From the NCBI GenBank assembly GCA_012064415.1, contig SSNU01000048.1, forward strand, positions 1-64,000: 64,000 nucleotides of DNA, read 5' to 3'. Under the pieces are notes generated by a model. The model made no database searches. It was not told the DNA's origin and worked only from the letters and a program-made list of their open reading frames with translations. The DNA comes from Gyrodactylus bullatarudis (lineage: Eukaryota; Platyhelminthes; Monogenea; Gyrodactylidea; Gyrodactylidae). Positions 21,271 to 32,521 of the stretch are shown piece by piece. Position numbers and translations under genes: made by a program. Numbering within the stretch: the first letter of the stretch is position 1; every line of letters starts with the position of its first letter.

Positions 21271-21605
21271 CCCTTCATGTCCCATTGTTCCACCTGTGGA
21301 ACACAACTTTTTCTCGAGCGATAATTTTAACTGAAAGATACCTAAAACACTTATCTTACACAACTTTCTATCGTAAAACAATAGTCGTAGATTTCAAATA
21401 TGCAATCGCCTGCTAGATATCTCTTATGGTTTAGTAGATAACTGGTTTTAGAGCCGAAAAATGCCTATTTTAATCTTTATTATCTTTGTAATGATAAGTC
21501 AGCTTTCAAAAAGGAATTCAGATTCGGAGTCAGCGTAATTATTTTGGTTGGGTTGCAAAATTTCTCATTTGTGTGATGAAAACAAATAATTTGGGACATG
21601 AAGGG
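21271..21605. mobile_element. piggyBac-type MITE, 335 bp
   Basis: Perfect 14-bp terminal inverted repeats, CCCTTCATGTCCCA at the left and TGGGACATGAAGGG at the right, are flanked on both sides by TTAA (21267-21270 and 21606-21609). TTAA target duplication with ends starting CCC is diagnostic of the piggyBac superfamily. The interior is non-coding. A decayed piggyBac transposase lies at 46.3-47.0 kb, but a direct relation is not shown. Confidence 0.9.
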
Positions 21606-22021
21606 TTAAATATATTGCGAAAATATGTTATAATCTAAATCTTATCTATGAAATAATATAAATATATGATACCGTGAATCGTGTGAAAGCAGGGATTCGT
21701 ACGAATCACTGGATCACTTGTGAATCATTTGAAAGGTTCTTCTTCGTACGAATCACTAGTTAATCGTGGACATTTTAAGTTCCTTCTCTAAATAATTTTT
21801 ATTTTTTTATTCTCGCGGTGAGCAAATTAAGTATAATTGTAATATTAAAATAATTATTTATTTATGCATGATAAACTACTGTGCCATCTGGAGTTACACA
21901 ATAAATTATTCTTGTGACACTTTCCAAAATTAGGCGATCAGGCCAGATTGGTAAAATCGAATATAACTTCATACATAAATTTGATTTTTTACAAATTCGA
22001 TATTTCATATCTCATCATAAT

Positions 22022-23620
22022 AATGGATACTGATCTTATGAAAAATCGTTTCTACCAGATGGCAAATCCTCAAAGATTTTCAACCATGAAAAATATCTAC
22101 AACTTCTTCATGAAATCTAAAATTCCCAAGCCAGGGTGTCCGCATAAAGTGAACTGTACAGAACTCGGGATCGATATGATTTCCAACTGGTAGATGGCAA
22201 AGAAAGAATTTACCTAAATTCAGCTAAGAATAAGAACAGGAGAGAAGTATTGTTAATCGATGATATTTTTGATATTATCCATGAACATTACATAGGACTT
22301 GGCCATTGTGGAAGAGACATTCTTAAGGATTCTCTCGACAAAAAATATTATAATATTACTTTCGATCAGATATCCATTTATTTACGATTATGCCTAAGCT
22401 GCAAGAAAAATACGAAACTTATCAAAAAGGGAGTAGTATCAAACCAGATAATATCAACTCAAAATAACGAAATAGTTCAAATCGATCTTATAGATATGCA
22501 GTCTTGTCCTGATAGAGTTTACAAATTTATATTAGTGTATCAAGACCACTTCACAAAATACGTTCAACTGAGGCCTTTGAAAAAGAACAAAACAGCAGTT
22601 GATGTCTACGATGCTGTTTTAGAAATTTTTCTTGATCATGGTCCTCCAAAAATTTTGCAATCAGATAATGGTAGAAAATATAAGAATTGCATCGTCAAAA
22701 ACTTGAGTTCCTATTGGTTGGATTTGAATTTCATTCACGGAAAACCGAGATATAGCTGTTGTGCGCAATTTAGGAAGTTGCACAATTTTGGAAGATTTCA
22801 CTCTGTTCCTATTTTGGTCGACCAATTTAGGAAGAAATTTTTTGGTGTATGCTAATTTGACCTTGGCAATACATCAAAAAACATGGCCCACACATTTTCT
22901 CTTTCTCTCTGCAAACTCCCCCCCCCCTTGTTCTTCAATGAGATCGTAGAAGTTCTTCCTGTCATCCATTTTTAATTTTTACATACCAAAATATTCTTTA
23001 CTCTTATGTATTTGGCTCAATAGGAGAAGACTTGTCTTATGCATTTGTTCCTTTTAAGGTTTACATGTGTGTATATGAAAGTAGGGAGGGTAGAGAGAAA
23101 GAAAATAAGCCTACTTGTGTGCACAATGTATTTTGATGTATTACAAAGGTCGAACTAGCATATACAAAAAATAATCTTCATAAATTGTTCGACCAAAATA
23201 GGAAGAGAGTGAAATCTTCCAGAATTTTGCAACTTCCTAAATTGGGTACAACATAGCCAAAGTCAAGGATCTGTAGAACGTGCCAATGAAGAAGTTGAAA
23301 AAAATTTGCTTAAATGGAATGACGATAATCCTGGAATAGGATGATCAAAGGGTCTAAGATTTTTTCAATCAATAAAGAATTCTCGTTATCATTCCACTAT
23401 CGAGATGTCACCTTATAAAGCAGTTTATAAGAAAGATCCTCTTGAAATCAACATGAGATACAGTAAGACATTTAAATATTTTAACATTCTTTAGACTCTC
23501 TAGAAGAAGATCAAAGTTGTTATGAAGACATTGGAACTTGTAGCATTTCTGAAACTGTAGAAGAGGATAATCTGAGGCATTTTTTCTCAACGAAACCTTC
23601 GCTAGAACCTCTTTAATGTA
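22022..23620 (+). pseudogene. Integrase of the Ginger-like element, interrupted by a MITE
   Basis: The first part (22022-22193) gives an N-terminal segment; after a stop the frame resumes at 22250. The zinc-binding domain shows HEHYIGLGHCGRDILKDSL and then Cys-x2-Cys in LRLCLSCKKN. The core follows: first aspartate in IVQIDLIDMQS and second in ILQSDNGRKY. The frame is then cut at 22757 by a 497-bp MITE. It continues at 23258 with QGSVERANEEVEKNL, which carries the catalytic Glu, and goes on to about 23620 with one or two stops. Apart from the MITE, only a few point lesions break the gene. Confidence 0.8.
22757..23253. mobile_element. MITE inside the integrase gene, 4-bp target duplication TAGC
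   Basis: The element is 497 bp with imperfect terminal inverted repeats of about 100 bp starting TGTTGTGCGC (left) and TGTTGTACCC (right, reverse complement). TAGC lies at 22753-22756 and again at 23254-23257. The integrase reading frame on either side of the insert is in register if one TAGC and the insert are ignored, so the ends are placed exactly. The interior is non-coding. A 4-bp duplication fits Sola, Chapaev or similar families; I cannot choose. Confidence 0.9.
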
Positions 23621-23729
23621 CGTTATTTTTTTCGATACATCTTAAATATATTCTAAAATATTTCTTAGTTTCAGACATCCCATAACTTATATGTTGATCA
23701 TAACAATCTAATATATAATATATAAGGTA

Positions 23730-23991
23730 AGAAAAACATCCGGAATCATCGAAGGTCTATCTTTAGCAAATAAGCTATCTCCTTTGGCCGAGAAATTGAT
23801 TGATATTGAAGAAGTTTCTAATAAAAGCTAATCTGTGAGGAAAATTTCGAGTATTGTATCCTCTGTTAATGGACAAGGATTTTTAAACTGCAGCTGTAAA
23901 ACAAAATGCTCAACAAGTCTTTGCAAGTGTCACAAGAATGATTTATTGCGTAACTCCAGATGCCATAGTAGTTTATCGTGCACAAATAAAT
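23730..23991 (+). pseudogene. Cysteine-rich C-terminal tail of the Ginger-like integrase
   Basis: The frame ends with a compact cysteine cluster: CSCKTKCSTSLCKCHKND, then CHSSLSCTN before the stop. This zinc-binding-like tail is common at the C-terminus of integrases from invertebrate DNA transposons. An in-frame stop separates it from an upstream segment (IEGLSLANKLSPLAEKLIDI). The last part overlaps the inner right inverted repeat, whose left partner at 21849-21925 therefore contains a mirrored copy of coding sequence. Confidence 0.65.
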
Positions 23992-24272
23992 AATTCATTT
24001 TATATTACAATTAAACTTAATTTGTTCATCACAAAAATAGAGATAAAATAAAAAAGTGATTCGTAAGAGCCTTTCACACGATTCACGGTCACTATATATT
24101 TTTTCTAGAAATCAGTATTAATTTGGTGAAAATTCAAAAGAGTAATTATGTGATCACTGATTCATGAATAAGTTAGTAAAGTTTCAAAATATCAGAAAGA
24201 CATAGTTAAAATTGTGATTTAGTATACTTATTTAACTCGTTTCTTTTAGATATATATGTTGTGCCTAGAGTG

Positions 24273-24982
24273 AAACGAAAACCTAAAGTGTAATTAATTA
24301 CACTTAGGACGACTAAAGTGTAATGAAAATATTTAACCCATCTGACCTTTTTGGAATGCCTGTAATCGTACATCGAATCAAGTGGAAAATTAACTAAAAT
24401 TTTGATAGCTGAAGACAAAATTAGATCATGAGTTTGAAATATTTTGAATTCTATTTTGCCAAGCAATAGCATTTTTTATTTAATCTTCCACATTACATAA
24501 ATCGAACTTTACTTCGGAAAAACTTAAATGTTTTTATTAGCCAGTTCAGCACCTTTTGTCTTTTCTTGTCTGTATATTTGACATATCTCAAATGAAAACT
24601 TGGTTTTTATTTTACTTGTCTCTAGGTATTCTAAAAAAATTTCAATGTAGCTTTAATAATTTTTCAGTCTCAGACTTAAATCTGCAAAATCAGTTTTGAT
24701 AAAACACAATTTAATTTTCAATAATAATTTTTAATTTTATGTTAAAGTCCTTGTTCGATTTCCATGTTAAATTCTTTTGTATTAGAAATGATTCAAGACC
24801 TGAGAGTGATATTTTACGTTGTATAACAGGCCTTTCAAAAAGGTCAGAGGGGTTAAATATTTTCATTACACTTTAGGCAAGTCACTTGTATATTGAATTG
24901 GCATAGACCGTATATGTTAACGGGCATATACCGAAAAGGGGCAGAGAGGTAATATATTTTCGTTACACTTTAGGTTTTCATA
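24273..24982. repeat. Inverted repeat pair, possible MITE
   Basis: Strings around cgaaaacctaaagtgtaa at 24273 and ttacactttaggtttt at 24963-24982 are inverted copies; further short matches (aaggtcagagggg-type strings at 24838 and 24342) lie within. A related string with gaaaatatttaacc occurs at 45600-45640 and a shorter one at 35590. It is probably a degenerate MITE family. Confidence 0.55.
24360..24838. other. Spacer inside the inverted repeat pair
   Basis: AT-rich, no coding signal seen. Confidence 0.4.
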
Positions 24983-25260
24983 GTTAAGGAAATTAATTTC
25001 TTTCTTGAATTCAAATAAGCTCATTCTTTTTATGATATTTGGTAACTTTTCAAATAATTTTTCGCTTCTCGTGAAGATTGCCAGATTTTTGATTTCTTCT
25101 TGTATTCTGTATTGATCACGGATTCCAGGAAGACTTTGAGGAGTGAGGCACTTTTTGATGCTTTTAATATCTCTTCGAACCATTACTGATTCAAAAGCTA
25201 GGCTGAGTTTTTTCCTGTATGGTTCAGACAGTTTACGTCGGAAAATTTAATTTAGATAAT
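24975..25260 (-). pseudogene. LINE tail, third copy
   Basis: On the - strand the frame reads KLSEPYRKKLSLAFESVMVR and then RDIKSIKKCLTPQSLPGIRD. This matches, residue class by residue class, the basic tail of the LINE at 27.9-28.3 kb. The following IKNLAIFTRSEKLFEKLPN aligns with the same tail's end. It is a 5'-truncated copy of a related LINE subfamily, more diverged than the copy at 3733-4080. Confidence 0.75.
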
Positions 25261-25435
25261 TATTATTAAAAGATAAGTTGACGATTTCATTTTAAGTGAA
25301 TATATTTTCACGAAAACTATATTTGATTCTTCTCAATATATCTGGCCTGTCTTAGAAGCATCTCCGAGTTTTATTATTATTATTTAATAAAAAAATCCTG
25401 ATTATGAATATTTCTTTACTCTCATTATTTGATAG

Positions 25436-25675
25436 ATTTGGAAAGAATAAATATTATTGATGAAAGTCAGCTTGTTTTCGAATCAAACGGTATTATTGGA
25501 TTCAGAGTCAATGAAAAACTTTTTAGATATAAATTTACTTACTCTAAAGTTGTTAAGTCAGAAATTAATTATATTGAGATTTCCAAAGTTATTGGTGATG
25601 GTAGAAGTTTTTTGTTACAAATAAGTGGCAATGAATCTTTAGGAGTTCTGAGGCAACAATTAGAAAGCATAATAA
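25436..25675 (+). CDS. Exon encoding module A (copy 2)
   Basis: 80 codons, phase 1 at both ends: acceptor tttgatag, donor GTTAGT (non-standard at position 3). The peptide starts LERINIIDESQLVFESNGII, has a central IEISKVIGDGRSF that is closely matched by MEISEKIVGGRKF in the broken copy at 60867, and ends VLRQQLESII like the other A modules. No module B exon follows within the usual 25-30 nt. A MITE begins 66 bp downstream, so the partner may have been lost, or this A may splice onward to 37.3 kb. Confidence 0.6.
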
Positions 25676-25741
25676 GTTAGTTGTTGAAATTTAATAAAAT
25701 TTATGTTCATTATTTGTTGATAGATATACTTCTTTAATATT

Positions 25742-26585
25742 TTGGTAGGACTGGAGATAACCTCACACTTCAGCGATACCATTTATCGTGTATACATGAT
25801 ATATGCGTGGGTATATGTGCGTATTTCCTACCCCTTTTTATTACGTTAACATTATCACAATATTTATAAATGACTAACTTTGAAACCCCATAAAATCGGT
25901 TTGATAAATGCTACAGGTTCAAACGATATATCAAATTGTAGGTCAGAATCTCAAAAATTTGATGAGAATGGTTAAAAATTCTTCATGAATAACGACATAT
26001 AAATAATTATTAAATTAAATAATGATAATCTGAAAATAAAAATCATGGCTAATTACATTGAAGACAGTTAATTAAAGCATTCGCTTTAGAAAGTTGGGTC
26101 TTAAGTTTGAGATTATAAAATTTAACAAAAATTTGGAGTCTTTCAGGGTATTTTCTGAGTGTAAATTGAGATCAAAATTAGTGAAAAAAACAAGATTTAT
26201 TAACAAGTGGGTGATAAATATCGAAAAATACCATCCATTTTCAAAGTGGACACCTTTCAGCTAATAAGCGAGAAAAATCAAAAAATTATTCACAGGTCAT
26301 ATCGGCTTCTATTCTATGCATTATCAAGTGTCAGCTAACTAATATATGTATTTTAAAAAGGCAAAAACTCTATTCTACTTCAATAAAACTAAATTTATTA
26401 AGCGTTTTAACCATTCTCATCAAATTTTTGAGATTCTGACCTACAATTTGATATATCGTTTGAACCTGTAGCATTTATCAAACCGATTTTATGGGGTTTC
26501 AAAGTTAGTCATTTATAAATATTGTGATAATGTTAACGTAATAAATGGTATCGCTGAAGTGTGAGGTTATCTCCAGTCCTACCAA
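25742..26585. mobile_element. Fold-back MITE, 844 bp, TATT target duplication
   Basis: Ends TTGGTAGGACTGGAG and CTCCAGTCCTACCAA are perfect inverted repeats, extending imperfectly for about 190-240 bp per arm. The left arm carries an extra stretch of about 50 bp. TATT flanks both ends (25738-25741 and 26586-26589). The interior is non-coding. It lies just downstream of the module A exon at 25436. Confidence 0.88.
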
Positions 26586-26589
26586 TATT

Positions 26590-27000
26590 TCTTCTAAATC
26601 ATTTTAGCTTTATTAATATCTTTTAGCAGTATGAAGTGCCCATTTTGGTGAATCTGCTGATTTCGCATAATATGCAAAAATTATTTTTACCTATGTAAGG
26701 GTGAATAATGATAATAGGTTGAAATTCTAACGAATGAAATAAAGCTGTGTGCAAGTGGGTTACAAGAAAATGGGAAATCGAAATATTTTTGGAATCCATA
26801 GAGGTCCGGGGTCATTCATCAATAAAAAGTTCTGAAAATAAAATTGAAATTATTTTAGACACTAAACCTATCAGCGAAGTTTGGTTACTGTTCATTAATA
26901 TATCCATATAAAATTTAACTTAATGGAGATAGCCCTCTAACACCTTACTGTTAGAATTTGGATAAATATATATTCAACTAATATTCAAAGGTAGGAGATT
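26590..27000. other. Spacer without recognised features
   Basis: AT-rich, no coding or repeat structure that I can support. Confidence 0.4.
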
Positions 27001-27100
27001 TAGATGGTAGGAATGGTCAGTACTCAATAGCCAGGATTCGAACTCGGTTATCAACATTGTGACGCAACGCTACTAACCGCTAGGCCAGAACCCTCGTTTA
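27001..27100 (-). repeat. tRNA-derived SINE head
   Basis: On the - strand a box A-like string (TGGCCTAGCGGTTAG, 27086-27072) and a box B (GAGTTCGAATCC, 27045-27034) are spaced as in a tRNA gene. The head is followed by GAGTACTGACCATTCC, which matches the SINE at 59640-59740. No acceptor stem is formed, so this is a SINE, not a tRNA gene. Confidence 0.75.
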
Positions 27101-27159
27101 TCTCCTCATCACTGAAATAGTTTTGACACTACTTACAAAATGATTGTTGTAATATACCT

Positions 27160-28272
27160 AAGCCTAATAGTAATAAATTTAGACCAATAACATTACAAAA
27201 TACTCTTATGAAGATTATTGGCTCAATTCTATTTGTCAAGATCCTCAACATAATTAATTTAAATAAAATTGATCCAAATCAGCATGGTTTTTGTCGAGGA
27301 AAATCATGCGAAACAAATATATTTGATTTTCTAAACTATGTCTCGCTTCTCGAGAAAGAAAAAAAGAAATCCATTGTCATCTACATTGATTTATCTAAAG
27401 CTTTCGACAAGATTTATATTCATAAAATCATTGAAATATGTCATGAATATGGCATATGCTCATATCTTCTTAATATATTAATACAATACCTTACTAAACG
27501 TAGGCAATTTGTTTCTCATGAAAACTATGATTCTACTCCCAAACAAATTACTTCTGGAGTTCCACAAGGCTCTAGAGTTGGACCTCTACTGTTCAATATT
27601 GTATTCTCAAAAATCAATGTTGACGGAGCTAAGATTTTAAAATATGCTGACGATATGAAAAAAGTTTTCAGTTTTGATGATTTTATCGATATAAATTTTA
27701 TAAACTCACCATTAAAATCCCTTACTAATGATCTGTTAACTCTGGGGCTTAGCATAAATGAAAGTAAAACATTCTGCATGACTCCTTTCACAACAACTCC
27801 TATCAACAATAATATATGTGTTGTGTACCAAGTTGGAAGAACGTACAAAGTTGGATTAATCCAACTTGGTATTATTATTACTATTATGAAGGTATTCTTA
27901 TACAAAATGGTGGCCCGAACTGTTGTCGAGTTCTGCTCTGGATGTTGGAACCCAGAAAAAATTGAATGATCCAAGAAGTTTCAGAGAGTTGCCAGAACTT
28001 TTCGAAACAAATTATCTGCCCAATACAGTAAAAAACTTGGTCAACCTTCAGAGTCTATCAAAATTCGAAGAGATATAAACATTCTCATACTTATTAGAAA
28101 GTCCCTGAGGCCCCAGAGAATTTCTAGACTTAGAGAACGCTACAGAATTGAAGGACATGTAAAAATTCTAGCTATTTTTAATCGATGTAAAAAACACTTT
28201 GATAAACTACCTAACTCTTTGAAGAGAAAAAAAGAGTTCTCTCAAGAAATTAAAACCAGATTTATAAAATAA
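27160..28272 (+). pseudogene. LINE (CR1/Jockey-like) reverse transcriptase, partial
   Basis: The frame from 27208 encodes an RT from motif 2a onwards: NQHGFCRGKSCETN, then the first catalytic Asp in VIYIDLSKAFDKI, SGVPQGSRVGPLLFNI, and the YADD box in LKYADDMKK (about 27642-27650). A small deletion after CVVYQV, marked by a short hairpin, removes part of the thumb before WNPEKIE. A stop at 27967 separates a basic C-terminal tail to 28272. The 5' half with the endonuclease is absent, so the copy is 5'-truncated. It is close kin of the LINE at 29.5 kb. Confidence 0.88.
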
Positions 28273-29529
28273 AAAAAGAAAAGAAGTTATTATTATCAAA
28301 TTTATATACAATACCAGATTCTTCTTGAAGTATATTTTAAAGACGAAGATATATATATATACTAGTATCAAAATATTTAGTAAATCAACATCAAATTACT
28401 CAAAATATGTCTTGTGAAGATTTTTATTGTTTTGTTAATAATTTTTCATATTCCTTCCTTTTTATTCTTCTCAACTGACTCTTCATAAATATCAAAGTCT
28501 TCACTGATCATTAGAATTAAAAAGATAAAATTTACCAGTCAAAAACTAATTTGTTGAAAGCTGCTTGAAATATCATGTATCTAGAGCCATTGCAAAGACA
28601 AAAAATAATAATAATATAATGAACTGCTCTCCTCATGATATTTTTCAGCCCATAATTAATTACAAAAAAAATTAAATACACAGAATAAAAGGCTGTATAT
28701 TGCTGTGGAATCTTCACCATCAGCTTATGAAAATATTTCTAAAATAAAAACAAACTGAAGTTACTATTATTATCAACTAATTAAAAAAAGGACATGTAGA
28801 TTAAATGTAATTCATAATGAACGATTAACTGATATAAAGTGATTGTTTCAGGAAGAGAAACAATATAAATGAAGAGAAAGTAATGGACAAATTGTAACAA
28901 AAAAACTGTTTATCTTCATAAGGTATAGTTCCTGACCGTAAATAACAAATGCTTTGATACTAGTTATCATATATGTATCAACTCTTTATCAACGAAAGAA
29001 AGAAAAAGAAAAAAAACATATTAACAAGATGCATTTATATTATTATTCTTGTATAAACATAGAGTTATAAATATTAATTTATTATACTTATTTTGAGTTA
29101 TAAATATTAAATTATTATACATATTTTGTGAGAAGATTAATTTCTATCAACTTTTTTATATGAAAATGAAAATTGTTAAGCAGAACATATGTGGGTGTTC
29201 AATAAATTTTTCATTTCAATTCATTTCATCAATATCACCGGTCAATTGAGCAAATATTGAGAGCATGCTGAGAAAGTGAAAAAGGATGCCCAAGGTGGAA
29301 GGAATAAGCACTTTATTTGAGGCTCTAACATGCTTAATATAGTGGCCGAAGTAATATGTTTCTCAGTCTTTATTTACCTTAATAATCAACTCTATGCGAC
29401 CAGAGATGTATGAAAAGATTAATGTCCATGAATACTACTAAGAAAAGATAAAATTCGAAATTTTTTACAAAGTTTAATGTTATGCAATATTAATGAAAAC
29501 GAAGTTATACCCTTCTCATTTTTTCTTCA
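28273..29529. other. Spacer, with an inverted member of the dispersed repeat
   Basis: Mostly AT-rich sequence without genes. About 29130-29235 is an inverted partial copy of the dispersed repeat at 21120 and 32020. Confidence 0.5.
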
Positions 29530-31298
29530 GGTAGTTTTGTAAAAGCGTAGAAGAAACATTGACCATCTCGAATTAAAACTAAATAATCGTCTTGAAAACA
29601 AACTCAAATACTGCTGTTCAGTTACTGATGGAAGAAGATTACTAATCAACACACAAAATAAAATATCATCTCTAACATCAATGACTTATGCTCGTATTGA
29701 GAAGAACCTAAAGAATGAAATTAAACAAAGACCCAAAATTGGTTACCAACAATTGAACAAATACTTTAAATTCTCCAATAGAAACGTTCATAGTATCAAA
29801 GAAAACCCTGACACCATCCAAGAAAAGTTCATCAATGTCTTCAATGCATCACCCCAGTTCAACCCTAACAATCTTAGACACAACCCAAGTTGCGGAGATG
29901 AGATTAATTAAAATTTTATGTCATATACTCAATTCTTCAATATGCTTTCAAAACTTAAATTCAAGAATCGACGAGAAATCTACATTATTAAATATATTGC
30001 TCAATGGTCATTGCACATTCCTAAATAACATATATAATCTATTTTAAAAATCCTTTGATGAAAATTTTATTCCAGAAGATTTCCTTGCAACAAAAGTTAT
30101 TCCTCTTCCAAAAAAAGACTCAAATGAATTCAGACCTATCTCGTTACAGTCAACACTCATGAGAATCATTGATTCCTTCCTGTTTATTCAAATAAGGAAA
30201 ACTGTAAACATTAACATAATTGACCCGAATCAACATGGCTTCTGTAGGGGTAAATCATGTGAAACTAATCTTTATCAATTTCGAGCTACATTTCATGCTT
30301 AAAAAGCAAAAATAAAAAAATTGTTGTTGTATACATTGACCTTAGTAAGGCCTTTGATAAAGTCTACTTCCCAACTATACTTGAAGCCTGTCATAAACAA
30401 AGATATCTGCTGTAAACTTTTAAACTATCTCGAAAACTATCTCATCAATAGGAATCAATTTGTCGAATGCAATGGCCAAAGATAATATAGTCAAATAATC
30501 AAATCAGGAGTCCCTCAAGGATCCAGAGTTGGACCTCTACTTTTCAATATTGTATTTGCTGATATTCAACCTTCCTCATTCAAAATTTTTAAATATGCTG
30601 ACGACTTTAAAATAGTCTTTGATTTTGATGGTACCTATAACACAAATATTATAAATTCAGAAATATCAACTATCATCAACAAATTAATGAGCTTTGGATT
30701 GTCCCCTAACATAGAAAAATCATTCTACTCGACTCCAAATGAATCAAGGATCACTGATTTAAATATCTACATCAACCAAAATAAAATTCACCCTAAAACT
30801 ACAATTAAGGACCTTGGGATTACTTATTCATGGAAACTTGATTTTGTTGATCACTATAAAGAAATTATTAAAAAATTCATTGGCCGGCTCATCCACATCC
30901 ACAAATGCATCAAAATCGACAGCATGAAACTACTTTTATTCAAAGTTTATGCTAGACCAGTAATTGAATACTGTTCTGCAATCTGGAACCCTGAATGTGA
31001 CAAATGGTCTAAAAAAATACAAACTGCATGCAACAGATTTACGCGCCTTTTGTCATCAACATACCAAACTGAAATGAAATCCACGAAGAACTCCTTGTGG
31101 CTAAGAAGAGAACTCAAAACAATTACCCTAATCAAACTCTCACCCCTGGCTAACTCCAATCGTCAAGGCCTACGCTCCAATGTTCCTGAATATGGCAATC
31201 TAAAAAAGCTATCAATTTTCAACAAAGCCAAAAACATATTTAAAAAACTTAATCATAAGATGAAAACTCTTGATGATGAATTTAAAAAAGAATTTTAA
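29530..31298 (+). pseudogene. LINE (CR1/Jockey-like) reverse transcriptase, longer copy
   Basis: This copy begins inside the linker before the RT domain (frame 29681-29911). It continues through KVIPLPKKDSNEFRPISL, NQHGFCRGKSCETN, a frameshifted first Asp region, SGVPQGSRVGPLLFNI and the catalytic YADD in FKYADDFKI (about 30590). The frame 30687-31298 then covers the thumb, with WNPECDKWSKKIQ and a basic tail. Several frameshifts and stops lie between 29912 and 30686. An (ATT)n run follows at 31381-31400. Motif order and spacing match the 27-kb LINE. Confidence 0.88.
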
Positions 31299-31377
31299 AA
31301 ACTTTATAATTTATAAATTTCCACAAAACTGAAGAATCTATTTAACGTTTATATAGATAACACATTTATTGTTTAAT

Positions 31378-31402
31378 AAATATTATTATTATTATTATTG
31401 CA
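31378..31402 (+). repeat. (ATT)n microsatellite at LINE 3' end
   Basis: Six or more ATT units lie downstream of the LINE stop. Short simple repeats at the 3' end are usual for CR1-type LINEs. Confidence 0.7.
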
Positions 31403-32019
31403 ATTATTTATTGTAATTGAACACATTTTAGCCTTGAAATCTTCTAACAATATATTTATATTCCTAGTTAACATTTAATCCATTTCTTATTCCAAATGAA
31501 CTCACTATTTTCAATAGGAAGATTGTCCAGATAATAAAATATTAATAAGGTGAATACTAGAAAAATACTAGGCTCAATTGTAGAATTTACAATTCAATAC
31601 TAGAGAACACCAAATACATGACTTTAAATCAGGAAAAAATGTTGTTTATATTAAAAATTTTATGGTAGTTAATTAATCAGATCAGACTGTTCAAGGGACT
31701 TAAAAGAAAAATAAATTCTATGCTGATTGAAGGTTCTGAAGATGTTAATTGGGTAATTAATGGGAGGTTTGATTGTATGAACTGACTATATGAGAAAATA
31801 CACGAAAACAAGAATTAGAAGTAGGCATTTTTTTCAAATGAGATAAAAATCGATCTGGATAGTTTGTACAATCTCTTTTTTTAACTAGAAATCAAAAAAT
31901 AGCCCAACTTTGAGAATACTGAACACAAATTTTGAAATGTGGGTAATTTATGCTGAGGAGAGTAAGTTAATTAATAATTATAATTACTAATTATACGAGA
32001 AATAAAGACTGAGAAGCAT
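31403..32019. other. Spacer without recognised features
   Basis: AT-rich, no gene or repeat that I can support. Confidence 0.4.
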
Positions 32020-32180
32020 ATTTTGAAATGAAATGAAATTTATTGAACAATTCATAAGTTCTGCTTTACATTCATCATTTTCATATAAAAATAGTTATCA
32101 TGTACAAAAATAATAATAATAAGTTGGAGGAAAATAGAAAAAAGAAGAAAAATATTTTCATGTGTGTACAATAATAATTG
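32020..32180 (+). repeat. Dispersed repeat, member 2
   Basis: Same family and direction as 21120-21266, sharing tttcatataaaaatagtt and gtgtacaataat. Confidence 0.7.
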
Positions 32181-32281
32181 AAATAGTTTGTTATTAATCT
32201 GTTATAATCTAAATCTTATCTATGAAAAATATATATATAGTTATCAGTATTGATTCTTCAAGAATTTTAACCTCAGGCATA

Positions 32282-32289
32282 CTCATCAG
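32282..32289 (-). ncRNA. Hammerhead-like core, truncated
   Basis: CTGATGAG on the - strand, followed by TATGCCTGAGG where the motif at 16370 has TATGCCTGAAA. The second core half is mutated (GAGG for GAAA). Confidence 0.25.
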
Positions 32290-32521
32290 CCTCCTACATG
32301 CCAAATATATAGTACAGTACTCCCTATAATATCTGTGTAAAAGTTATCCCCCTAATTTTTACCCCTCAAAGATCGCTTTCATAAATCGTGACTACTTGTA
32401 AGCAGACATATTTACCCCAAAAACTTCTTAAAATTAAAAATCAGAATAATAATTGAGAAAATCTTTCTGACAATTTTTCTCACATGGGGTGGGGTTAATA
32501 TCCACATCACTCTGATAACAG

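Larger units (their letters stand above)
21671..24094 (+). mobile_element. Ginger-like integrase DNA element
   Basis: The left end (21671 on: ccgtgaatcgtgtgaaag, then tacgaatcac) is inverted at the right end (24057-24094). A second, longer inverted match joins 21849-21925 with 23920-24000 and includes the coding end of the integrase. The interior encodes one integrase on the + strand ending in a cysteine-rich tail, with no protease, RT or LTR. That combination fits Ginger-type or other integrase-bearing DNA transposons rather than an LTR element. The flanks do not show an exact target-site duplication by eye. Confidence 0.65.
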
